Origin: Hungatella sp. UBA5982
Lineage (GTDB): Bacteria; Bacillota; Clostridia; Lachnospirales; Lachnospiraceae
Assembly (NCBI GenBank): GCA_002429965.1
Contig: DJBG01000104.1
Span: 653-6,428, forward strand
Length of the DNA: 5,776 bases
Direction of reading: 5' to 3'
This document shows positions 1-5,776 of the stretch, one piece after another; position 1 is the first letter of the stretch, and each line of letters starts with the position of its first letter. The position numbers and the translations under genes are program-made. The notes beneath the pieces are model-generated. The model was not told where the DNA came from. It saw only the letters and a program-made list of their open reading frames with translations, and did not search any database.

Positions 1-810
1 GGAGACAAGAAGAGCGAGGAGCGGTACAGAAATCTGGTTCTTCCGGCGCTTGAGGAAAGGCAGCTTAAGCCCCGGGACTGTGCTGGTATCTGCATTGCGG
101 CAAGCGGGATTGACTCTCCCGAATTGGAGGAGTCCTGCCGCAGGGCATTTATCAATATGGGATTTCATGAAAATGTCATCATTGTTCAAAATGACTGTGA
201 GATATTTTTGAATTTGTCAGAATCCCCCTCTTTGGTACTTGTATCAGGAACAGGCTCCATCAGCTACGGGAAGGATGAAAACGGAAGAGTGGTAAGAACC
301 GGCGGCTGGGGTCATATCTTAAGCGATGAGGGAAGCGCATTTCATATCGGAATGAGTGTAATGAAGCATGCAGGCAGCCATATGGATGGGAGAGAAGAGT
401 GCCCGGTCCTTTACAGGGATTTTTGCGAACAGACCGGGATCATGGATTTATCCGTGCTTGATGGGTTTATCAATGCAAATTTAATGGAAAAGTCCGTGAT
501 CGGGGCCCTGGCACCGTTGGCTTCCCGTTCCTTTGAGGCGGGGGAAAACGCTGGGATTTCCATCATAAAGGAAAGCACAGAGGCTTTGGCTGATTTAGTA
601 AAAGACACCTGCAGGAAGCTGAACTTAAGACAGGATCAGGCTGCCCATCTATGGATATGGGGAAGCGTGCTCGTCAACAATGAGCACATAAGAGAACGGC
701 TGATCCAATCAGTCGGGGACAGTTACTTCAATATGGAGATTAAGATCCCGGAAAAGCGGGCCCTTGATGTGGCGGTTGATGTGGCGGAAAGCAGTGCAAA
801 AAAAGTGTAA
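1..810 (+). CDS. BadF/BadG/BcrA/BcrD-family sugar kinase, N-acetylglucosamine-kinase-like (5' truncated)
   Basis: The reading frame is open from base 1 to the TAA at 808-810, giving 269 visible residues. The family usually runs to about 300-330, so the N-terminus with the first phosphate-binding loop (DGGGTKT type) lies outside the window. The ATG at 124 is internal, because conserved family sequence (IAASGID, residues about 39-45) precedes it. Visible family marks are an Asn-Asp pair at 64-65, where the Asp matches the family's likely catalytic base; the second phosphate loop SGTGSI at 82-87; and GGWGH....DEGS at 101-112. These are typical of ATP-dependent N-acetylglucosamine / N-acetylmuramic acid kinases of the ASKHA fold, which are cytoplasmic and act in amino-sugar or cell-wall sugar salvage. 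The exact substrate cannot be read from sequence. The C-terminal adenosine-side motif, usually near GGV..N, reads WGSVLVNN here. A 2-hydroxyacyl-CoA dehydratase activator is less likely, as the Cys cluster expected there is not evident. Confidence 0.85.
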   Translation, partial: GDKKSEERYRNLVLPALEERQLKPRDCAGICIAASGIDSPELEESCRRAFINMGFHENVIIVQNDCEIFLNLSESPSLVLVSGTGSISYGKDENGRVVRTGGWGHILSDEGSAFHIGMSVMKHAGSHMDGREECPVLYRDFCEQTGIMDLSVLDGFINANLMEKSVIGALAPLASRSFEAGENAGISIIKESTEALADLVKDTCRKLNLRQDQAAHLWIWGSVLVNNEHIRERLIQSVGDSYFNMEIKIPEKRALDVAVDVAESSAKKV

Positions 811-824
811 ATGGATAATTTCCT

Positions 825-854
825 GGAGGGTGTCTTAAGACGCCCTCCCTCTTT
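825..854 (+). terminator. Rho-independent terminator after the sugar kinase gene
   Basis: A 10-bp stem (825-834 with 839-848, one G-T wobble) closes a TTAA loop and is followed by the pyrimidine-rich tail CTCTTTG. It starts 14 bases after the kinase stop and sits in the 50-bp gap between two convergent genes. On the minus strand the hairpin is followed by AGGAAATT, with no proper T-run, so it should serve mainly the plus-strand transcript and at best weakly the ABC operon. Confidence 0.75.
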
Positions 855-860
855 GTTCTC

Positions 861-1718
861 CTATCTCCTTTTTCTAAACATATTGAAAAGGGAGAGGCTA
901 TAAAACACTGCCGCAGTACAGAGTAAGATCACAATACTGGCTGCCGGAGTTACCTCATGCCCTCCAAAGCGGAATGTCACTCCCATATACTCCTTAAATT
1001 CCTCCAAATAGATGTCAGGTATTCCGTCAAAGGAGTTCTGCATGGGTAACTCCATCAGCACCTGGCGAAACAGCGATGCGGCGTGGGATACAGGGAATAC
1101 TTTTATGACCGTTTGGACCGACGCAGGTAAAGTCCCTATGGGAAGATATATGCCGGTCAGAAACCCGATCAGAGTGCCAAGAATGGTGCTGGCAGTACCG
1201 AATGCACTATGGCTGTTGAAAAAAGACACGACAAAGCAAACCAAAGAAGTATTGGTTAACGATGTAAGAAGCATTAACAAAAAGACCTTGATGCAGGCCA
1301 GGGGAGTGAGCCACTCTCCGCCGCTGTACACAATATAAATTTCCGAGACCACAGCTGTAACAAGGGACATGATCACACCGATTAAAAAAGAACTTCCAAT
1401 ATAACCGCCGGTTATGCTGCTTCTTTTTATGGGGGAAGAATCAAAATCTTTGTTGATTTTTAGTACTTTATCATCGATCATAATACCAAACGCCCCCATT
1501 GTGGTGGTGATGGAAGTCACTGTGAGAAGTCCTGACACCAGCCAGCTGTTCATCAAAACCTGGGCATGGCTTAAATCCTTCATGGAATTGTTCAGCCAGA
1601 CATCTCCTAAAAACAATGCATAAAGTCCAATAATAATGAAAACAGAAAGAAGAGAAAAGAATACCGCACTTCTGTCACGAAAAAACAGCTTTAAATTCCG
1701 TTCAATAAAAACTCTCAT
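861..1718 (-). CDS. ABC-2 type exporter permease
   Basis: The product is a 285-residue integral membrane protein with about six hydrophobic segments, near residues 18-38, 59-81, 105-131, 140-166, 172-194 and 258-279. It starts with a short cytoplasmic helix rich in Arg and Lys (RNLKLFFRDR) that is typical of ABC2_membrane proteins. The motif around GIYLPIGTLP (189-198) followed by FPVSHAASLFRQ (208-219) matches the conserved block before the last membrane segment in the DrrB/NodJ/YadH group. The start ATG (1718-1716) overlaps the ATPase stop as ATGA, and AAGGGAG lies 8 bases upstream, inside the ATPase gene. The two genes are therefore translationally coupled. It should form the membrane channel of an exporter with the neighbouring ATPase. 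The substrate is unknown; drugs, lipids or polysaccharides are all exported by relatives. Confidence 0.9.
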   Translation of the reverse strand: MRVFIERNLKLFFRDRSAVFFSLLSVFIIIGLYALFLGDVWLNNSMKDLSHAQVLMNSWLVSGLLTVTSITTTMGAFGIMIDDKVLKINKDFDSSPIKRSSITGGYIGSSFLIGVIMSLVTAVVSEIYIVYSGGEWLTPLACIKVFLLMLLTSLTNTSLVCFVVSFFNSHSAFGTASTILGTLIGFLTGIYLPIGTLPASVQTVIKVFPVSHAASLFRQVLMELPMQNSFDGIPDIYLEEFKEYMGVTFRFGGHEVTPAASIVILLCTAAVFYSLSLFNMFRKRR

Positions 1719-2629
1719 TGCCGCAGCTCCCTTCCTGTAATGCCGATAAAAGCTTCATCCATAGTGCCCTGCAGGACCTGAAAGCTGTTGATATAGCTTT
1801 GGCATTTTTCTACTATGGGAATAGCAGCCATGGTGTCCGGCAGCTTTACAACAAACTCGCCTGCGGAAACGGTGAAATCCAGCTTTAGTTCCTCCATGAT
1901 TTGCCGCAGGGCTGTCTCATCCAGAATGGACAATCTTAAGGTGTCGGTGGTATACTGCGTCTTTAATGCGGCAGGCGTACCCTTGGCCGCAATCTCCCCA
2001 TGGTCGATTACAATCACATAATCCGATTCGGCAGCTTCCTCCATGTAATGGGTTGTTAAAAAAACCGTCATACCTGTATTTATTTGAAGCTGTCTGATCG
2101 TGTTCCAAATGCTTTTCCGGGTCTGAGGATCAAGGCCGGTCGTAGGTTCGTCAAGGAACAGGATCTTTGGGGTATGAATCAGCGCACGGGCAATATCAGC
2201 CCTGCGCCGCTGACCGCCCGAAAGCTTACCATAAGGCCGGTCTACAATTTCCTCCAATTCTGTTGCTGCCACGGCTTCATATACGGAATTTTTAATCCCG
2301 GCTTTATCCGATTGATATAAGCCTGCCCGGATGGTCAGATTTTCTCTTACAGTAAGTAACTCATCCAGCACGCCGTCCTGAAACACTACGCCGATCATTT
2401 GCCGGATCGCCTGGCTATCCCGCCTAAGGTCAAGCCCATTGATCGTGATTTCCCCACTGTCAAAATCCAATAAAGTACATAAGGTATCAATGGTGGTGGA
2501 TTTCCCCGCACCATTTGGACCAAGAAAGGAAAACAGCTTGCCCTGCTCCACATAAAAGCTGATATCCTTTACGGCGGCTATCTTGCCGTAATTCTTTCTT
2601 AGGTTGGCTACTTCTATAATTTTGTTCAT
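1715..2629 (-). CDS. ABC exporter ATPase subunit (DrrA/CcmA-like)
   Basis: This 304-residue cytoplasmic ATPase carries every ABC motif in order: Walker A GPNGAGKST at 37-45, Q-loop Gln84, signature LSGGQ at 136-140, Walker B ILFLDE at 156-161 with catalytic Glu161, D-loop GLD at 165-167 and H-loop His194. All key residues are intact. The C-terminal stretch, from about 220, resembles the accessory domain found on multidrug/daunorubicin-type exporter ATPases (DUF4162-like). The start ATG (2629-2627) is supported by AAAAGGGG 8 bases upstream (2638-2645 on the plus strand). Its stop overlaps the start of the permease gene by 4 bp, so both subunits are probably made from one mRNA. ATP hydrolysis by a dimer of this protein would drive export through the permease. 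No regulator gene is adjacent; a dyad at 2682-2702 could be an operator. Confidence 0.93.
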   Translation of the reverse strand: MNKIIEVANLRKNYGKIAAVKDISFYVEQGKLFSFLGPNGAGKSTTIDTLCTLLDFDSGEITINGLDLRRDSQAIRQMIGVVFQDGVLDELLTVRENLTIRAGLYQSDKAGIKNSVYEAVAATELEEIVDRPYGKLSGGQRRRADIARALIHTPKILFLDEPTTGLDPQTRKSIWNTIRQLQINTGMTVFLTTHYMEEAAESDYVIVIDHGEIAAKGTPAALKTQYTTDTLRLSILDETALRQIMEELKLDFTVSAGEFVVKLPDTMAAIPIVEKCQSYINSFQVLQGTMDEAFIGITGRELRQ

Positions 2630-2681
2630 AGTATGATCCCCTTTTCAACTCTGCTATATCAAAGCCTATGAGACTGCTTAG

Positions 2682-2702
2682 TACCGGAAGCCGCATCCGG
2701 TA
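2682..2702. repeat. Perfect 7-bp inverted repeat with 7-base spacer upstream of the ABC operon
   Basis: TACCGGA (2682-2688) and TCCGGTA (2696-2702) are perfect reverse complements around a 7-base centre. The element lies about 53 bases upstream of the ATPase start and about 20 bases beyond a terminator-like hairpin, and it has no T-run after it on either strand. It could be an operator or an mRNA hairpin. I could not place a convincing -35/-10 pair around it, so its function is unassigned. Confidence 0.4.
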
Positions 2703-2722
2703 AATAAGGCGAAGTAAGCGGT

Positions 2723-2755
2723 AAAAAGACGGCAAACTGCAATCAGCAAACCGTC
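2723..2755 (-). terminator. Probable terminator after the methyltransferase gene
   Basis: Read on the minus strand, GACGG pairs with CCGTC at the base and CTG pairs with CAG near the ATTG loop. A symmetrical TTTG/TTTG internal loop separates the two helices, and five Ts follow (complement of 2723-2727). It lies 47 bases beyond the methyltransferase stop and 94 bases before the ATPase start. The internal loop makes it a moderate rather than strong terminator, so some read-through into the exporter operon is possible. Confidence 0.5.
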
Positions 2756-2801
2756 CCGGCATTATAAATATAAATGGCAACGTCGTTTCAGGTTTTTTTC
2801 T

Positions 2802-3599
2802 TTACTTGTCATACACAGTTGCTTTTATACTGAAGGACATTGGGAACTTATCAGTATTATGATCATAATTGAAAAGTCCATCTCCTACATTGTGCAAGCC
2901 GCCAGCATCAAAAAAGTTTTCCTTAAATTCATTAAAATGCTCGATATGCAGACCTGCAGAAGCAAGGGAATTGATTAAATCTGAAACAGTATACATCCAA
3001 AAATATGCCTTAACACCATGCCTTGCCTCTGATGCATATCCGCCTATAGAATCATCAACGTCGGGTTCTTTCCCGAAATAAGGATACTTTATTTCCATCA
3101 CATTGCTGGCAAGCTTTTGTTCATCCATTGCCAGTAAAAACGGATGGCTGTCAAAAGCGTAGAAAAATCCATCATCCTTAAGTAAATGACGAATAGTTTC
3201 TCCCCATTTTTTTAAGTCAGGGAGCCAACCGATTGCTCCCTCGGATACAAATACGACATCATATTTTTCGTTATGGTGATCCATGAACTTCATGATATCG
3301 GATTCTATAAAATCAATATTTGTTATATTCAAATCTTCTGCCAGCTTTTTTGCATAGTGAATATTATCCGGCACTAAGTCAACACCCGTTACACTGGCCC
3401 CCATTCTTGCAAGCAGTATAGTATCTGCACCGGTATTGCATTGTAAATGTATTATTTTCTTACCGCTCAAATCTCCAAGCTCATTTTTAATATATTTATT
3501 GAACTTATGGCTTCCATCCAAAAGGGATTTCCTGAATGCAAAATAATGGTCCTGTGAGACTTGGCTCCATGCGTGTTTGTTTGAATCTATCTCTTTCAT
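2802..3599 (-). CDS. Class I SAM-dependent methyltransferase
   Basis: This 265-residue cytoplasmic protein has a Rossmann-type SAM-binding fold. Motif I reads HLQCNTGADT (51-60), the HLQC...G variant seen in one family of small bacterial methyltransferases. The acidic residue ending strand 2 is Asp74 (TGVD), the next acidic site is SD at 100-101, and strand 4 is YDVVFVSEG (113-121). A later SHPFL (151-155) also fits that family. No N-terminal signal or membrane segment is seen. The start ATG (3599-3597) is fixed by a full GGAGGT 6 bases upstream (3606-3611 on the plus strand). The acceptor substrate cannot be predicted. It is transcribed in the same direction as the ABC exporter downstream, but about 170 bp and a probable terminator separate them. 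By eye it is more AT-rich than uvrA or the exporter genes, which may hint at a different origin. Confidence 0.88.
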   Translation of the reverse strand: MKEIDSNKHAWSQVSQDHYFAFRKSLLDGSHKFNKYIKNELGDLSGKKIIHLQCNTGADTILLARMGASVTGVDLVPDNIHYAKKLAEDLNITNIDFIESDIMKFMDHHNEKYDVVFVSEGAIGWLPDLKKWGETIRHLLKDDGFFYAFDSHPFLLAMDEQKLASNVMEIKYPYFGKEPDVDDSIGGYASEARHGVKAYFWMYTVSDLINSLASAGLHIEHFNEFKENFFDAGGLHNVGDGLFNYDHNTDKFPMSFSIKATVYDK

Positions 3600-4162
3600 G
3601 CTCTTACCTCCGTGATCATTAAAACTGTAAACTTTATTCAGCTATTAAAACGGTGAGACCTCTCGCGCCTATTCTGTCATTATGTGTAACTACTCCATAC
3701 AGAGCTAAAAAGTCTACTGCATTTTTTGCCTGGCGGCCGCAATTTGTTTTGTGCTTTCGGTGTTGAATCCATCATATACTTTTTTACTTATAATTATACT
3801 CTTGAAACTATGATGTTAGTTCTGTATATCCACCATCTGCAAGCACGTTACTATCTTCATTCGTAATATATCGATGCCCAGAAACCTGGCCTTTGAAGAT
3901 TAAAGTTTGTACTTTCTCATTGGCTTTGCGTATGCCATATTATACCATCCATTATTTCAGAGGACAAGCTTTCCATAACCATCCAATATGCAAATATATA
4001 CAGGGATCAGATGCAGCAATAAAAGAGGAAATTCAGCACCTGCGGGAAAAACGGGCAGGAAAACTTATTTTATTCCTCCTGTCACTTGGAAAAGATTACA
4101 TACGGAACGCATTCTGTTGGAACTTGGCTGGTCATAAATCGCGGCAGAAGTTAAGGATTCTT
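3600..4162. other. AT-rich intergenic region, no convincing gene
   Basis: This stretch separates the divergent methyltransferase and uvrA genes. It holds the methyltransferase ribosome site (3606-3611) at one end and runs into the LexA box of uvrA at the other. No open frame here has a good start and ribosome site. Short protein-like pieces appear on the minus strand (about 3637-3771 and 3811-3939) and on the plus strand (about 3988-4137), in shifting frames and without supported starts, so they may be remnants of decayed genes or chance. I found no tRNA, insertion-sequence ends, long repeat or clear riboswitch, and no convincing promoter for the methyltransferase. Confidence 0.6.
3634..3810 (-). 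pseudogene. Possible eroded coding fragment, unidentified
   Basis: On the minus strand one frame reads VYDGFNTESTKQIAAARQK and then stops. The frame shifted at a run of six As (complement of 3722-3727) continues as AVDFLALYGVVTHND and RIGARGLTVLIAE to a TAA at 3636-3634. Joined across the A-run, the two halves make a plausible amphipathic protein tail ending 35 bases before the methyltransferase start. There is no start codon or ribosome site and I do not recognise the family. Open stretches this short also occur by chance in AT-rich DNA, so this is a weak call. Confidence 0.2.
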
Positions 4163-4176
4163 CGAACAAATGTTTG
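4163..4176. promoter_or_regulatory. LexA (SOS) operator of uvrA
   Basis: The sequence CGAACAAATGTTTG matches the Gram-positive LexA/DinR box CGAAC-RNRY-GTTYC at 13 of 14 positions, differing only in the last base. It overlaps the first three bases of the -35 element (4174-4179), so bound LexA would block RNA polymerase. uvrA and uvrBA are established SOS genes in Bacillus subtilis and many other bacteria, which supports the assignment. The identification rests on sequence and position only. Confidence 0.8.
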
Positions 4177-4202
4177 CAATAAAGAAAAAGATATGATATA
4201 AT
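4174..4202 (+). promoter_or_regulatory. Sigma-A promoter of uvrA
   Basis: TTGCAA (4174-4179, 4 of 6 consensus bases) and a perfect TATAAT (4197-4202) are separated by exactly 17 bases of A-rich DNA. Transcription would start near 4209, leaving a leader of roughly 95 bases before the uvrA ATG. The overlapping LexA box indicates repression in the absence of DNA damage. Confidence 0.85.
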
Positions 4203-4226
4203 AGAAAAAATCGGTTGCTGAGTGAT

Positions 4227-4261
4227 TCTGGTGCGGACCAGATATGGTACGCATTCCATAT
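4227..4261 (+). other. Two adjacent small hairpins in the uvrA leader
   Basis: TCTGGT (4227-4232) pairs perfectly with ACCAGA (4237-4242) around a GCGG loop. Directly after it, ATATGG (4242-4247) pairs with CCATAT (4256-4261) around an 8-base loop. The helices share base 4242. Neither is followed by a T-run, so they are not terminators. They may shape or stabilise the 5' end of the uvrA mRNA, and no known riboswitch is recognised. Confidence 0.4.
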
Positions 4262-4294
4262 TCAGGATTTTAGTTTATAACATGAGTTTATTAC

Positions 4295-4299
4295 AGGAG
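4295..4299 (+). promoter_or_regulatory. Ribosome binding site that sets the uvrA start
   Basis: AGGAG sits 6 bases before the ATG at 4306. An in-frame ATG also exists at 4282, eight codons earlier, but it has no good ribosome site upstream and would place this AGGAG inside the coding sequence. The 4306 start also gives the usual short UvrA N-terminus ([11 protein letters not shown]). Confidence 0.85.
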
Positions 4300-4305
4300 T
4301 TTATT

Positions 4306-5776
4306 ATGGCAAAACAGTATATTAAGATAAGAGGTGCCAATGAGCACAACTTAAAGAACATTTCCGTGGATATTCCAAGAAATGAGCTGGTTGTCCTAAC
4401 CGGCCTCAGCGGTTCGGGTAAGTCTTCCCTGGCTTTTGATACCATTTATGCTGAGGGGCAGAGACGTTATATGGAGTCTCTTTCCTCCTATGCCCGGCAG
4501 TTCCTGGGGCAGATGGAAAAGCCGGATGTGGAGAGCATTGAAGGGCTGTCACCAGCTATTTCCATTGACCAGAAGTCTACCAACCGCAATCCCCGTTCCA
4601 CGGTGGGCACGGTTACTGAGATTTATGATTATATGAGGCTTTTATACGCCAGGATCGGCATTCCCCATTGCCCCAAGTGTGGGCGGGAAATCCGCAGGCA
4701 GACCATTGATCAGATGGTGGATCAGATCATGGAACTGCCGGAGCGGACGAAGATCCAGCTATTGGCTCCCGTTGTACGCGGGCGTAAAGGGGAGCATGCA
4801 AAGGTTTTGGAGCACGCCCGGAGGAGTGGATACGTAAGGGTACGCATTGACGGAAATCTTTATGAACTCTCCGAGGAAATTAAACTGGATAAGAATATCA
4901 AGCACACCATTGAGATTGTGGTAGACCGTCTTGCGATCCGGGAAGGAATCGAAAAGCGTCTGACCGACTCCATTGAGACGGTTATGGAGCTGGCAGGCGG
5001 TCTTATGACTGTGGATGTGGTGGATGGACAGCCTATTAATTTCAGCCAAAGCTTTTCCTGTCCGGACTGCAGTATCAGCATTGATGAGGTGGAGCCCAGA
5101 AGCTTTTCCTTTAACAATCCGTTCGGCGCATGCCCGGACTGTTTCGGACTTGGATATAAGATGGAGTTTGACGAGGATCTGATGATCCCGGATAAGAGCT
5201 TAAGCATTGACCAGGGGGCCATTGTGGTGCTGGGCTGGCAGTCCTGTACGGATAAGGGCAGCTATACCCGGGCTGTTCTGGAAGCTCTTGCAAAAGAATA
5301 TAAATTCCGCCTGAACACGCCGTTTGAAGATTATCCTAAGGAAGTCCATGACGTTCTCATTAATGGAACCAATGGAAAGGAAGTTAAGGTCCATTATAAG
5401 GGGCAGCGGGGAGAGGGCATTTATGACGTGGCATTTGAAGGTCTGGTCCAGAATGTTGCCCGGAGATACCGGGAGACTTACTCCGAGTCCTCCAAGGCAG
5501 AGTATGAATCCTTTATGCGGATCACTCCCTGTCCTTCCTGCGGCGGCATGAGGCTTAAGAAAGAATCCCTGGCTGTAACGGTAGGGGATAAGAACATTTA
5601 TGAAGTTACCAATATGTCCATTGTCAAGTTCCGGAATTTTATGGACGAGATGGAGCTGACCCCTATGCAGCACGCCATTGGAGACCAGATTTTAAAAGAA
5701 ATACGGGCCAGGATTTCGTTCCTCATTGATGTTGGACTTGATTATCTGACCCTGACACGTGCTACAGGTACCTTAT
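4306..5776 (+). CDS. uvrA: Excinuclease ABC subunit A, UvrA (3' truncated)
   Basis: The frame stays open from the ATG at 4306 to the window edge, giving 490 codons of a protein normally about 940 residues long. UvrA is the damage-sensing ATPase of nucleotide excision repair; as a dimer it scans DNA and loads UvrB. The first ATP-binding half starts at once: Walker A GLSGSGKS at 33-40, followed by the UvrA-specific block [18 protein letters not shown] (49-66). A zinc module has CPDC at 252-255 and CPDC at 276-279, aligning with the first zinc finger of Escherichia coli UvrA. Further Cys pairs are CPKC (122-125) and CPSC (409-412). Residues about 130-250 match the UvrB-binding region by position. 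The visible sequence ends at LTRATGTL, immediately before the expected SGGE signature. No damage to the frame is seen. It has its own LexA-controlled promoter, and uvrB is not upstream here. Confidence 0.98.
   Translation, partial: MAKQYIKIRGANEHNLKNISVDIPRNELVVLTGLSGSGKSSLAFDTIYAEGQRRYMESLSSYARQFLGQMEKPDVESIEGLSPAISIDQKSTNRNPRSTVGTVTEIYDYMRLLYARIGIPHCPKCGREIRRQTIDQMVDQIMELPERTKIQLLAPVVRGRKGEHAKVLEHARRSGYVRVRIDGNLYELSEEIKLDKNIKHTIEIVVDRLAIREGIEKRLTDSIETVMELAGGLMTVDVVDGQPINFSQSFSCPDCSISIDEVEPRSFSFNNPFGACPDCFGLGYKMEFDEDLMIPDKSLSIDQGAIVVLGWQSCTDKGSYTRAVLEALAKEYKFRLNTPFEDYPKEVHDVLINGTNGKEVKVHYKGQRGEGIYDVAFEGLVQNVARRYRETYSESSKAEYESFMRITPCPSCGGMRLKKESLAVTVGDKNIYEVTNMSIVKFRNFMDEMELTPMQHAIGDQILKEIRARISFLIDVGLDYLTLTRATGTL

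Noticed and set aside
124..810. Starting the sugar kinase at the ATG at base 124
   Set aside because: The frame is open to base 1 and carries conserved family sequence before 124, so that ATG codes for an internal Met.
2487..2780. Open frame of 97 codons on the minus strand overlapping the ATPase start
   Set aside because: It overlaps the Walker A region of the ATPase in another frame. The ATPase has full motif support and its own ribosome site.
3893..4201. Open frame of 102 codons on the plus strand with a TTG start
   Set aside because: It has no ribosome site and no recognisable family. Its end runs through the LexA box and the -35 and -10 of the uvrA promoter, so it is most likely a chance frame.
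4065..4259. Open frame of 64 codons on the minus strand in the uvrA leader
   Set aside because: There is no ribosome site before its ATG, it covers the uvrA promoter on the opposite strand, and its sequence resembles no family.
4244..4273. Nine-codon leader peptide frame upstream of uvrA
   Set aside because: It has no ribosome site, no run of regulatory codons and no terminator/antiterminator pair, so attenuation is not supported.
5200..5673. Open frame of 157 codons on the minus strand inside uvrA
   Set aside because: It lies entirely antisense to well-conserved uvrA sequence and is a shadow of that gene's codon use.

Overview
The window looks like chromosomal DNA from a low-to-moderate-GC Gram-positive bacterium, most likely a Clostridia member of the Lachnospiraceae / Lachnoclostridium type. 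The basis is strong AGGAGG-type ribosome sites, Firmicutes-style promoter and LexA-box sequences, and the character of the UvrA, ABC-exporter and BadF-type kinase proteins. This placement is by eye, not by database search.

Layout. (1) Bases 1-810, plus strand: the 3' part of a BadF/BadG/BcrA/BcrD-family sugar kinase (N-acetylglucosamine-kinase-like), closed by a hairpin terminator at 825-854. (2) Bases 861-2629, minus strand: a two-gene ABC exporter, ATPase then ABC-2 permease, overlapping by 4 bp in an ATGA junction and converging on the kinase gene. (3) Bases 2802-3599, minus strand: a class I SAM-dependent methyltransferase, separated from the exporter by about 170 bp that hold a probable terminator and a perfect 7-7-7 dyad. 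(4) Bases 3600-4305: about 700 bp of AT-rich intergenic DNA with no convincing gene and a few possible eroded coding fragments. Its right end holds a strong sigma-A promoter whose -35 is overlapped by a near-consensus Gram-positive LexA (SOS) box. (5) Bases 4306-5776, plus strand: the first 490 codons of uvrA, cut off just before its first ABC signature motif.

How the genes fit together. The uvrA gene appears to be transcribed from its own DNA-damage-inducible promoter, divergently from the methyltransferase; uvrB is not seen here. The exporter pair forms one translationally coupled unit. The methyltransferase is probably a separate unit because a terminator-like hairpin lies between it and the exporter. 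Nothing ties the sugar kinase to the rest functionally.

I see no mobile element, CRISPR array, tRNA, rRNA or clearly new system. The most informative regulatory signal is the LexA box with promoter before uvrA. The least explained DNA is 3600-4160.
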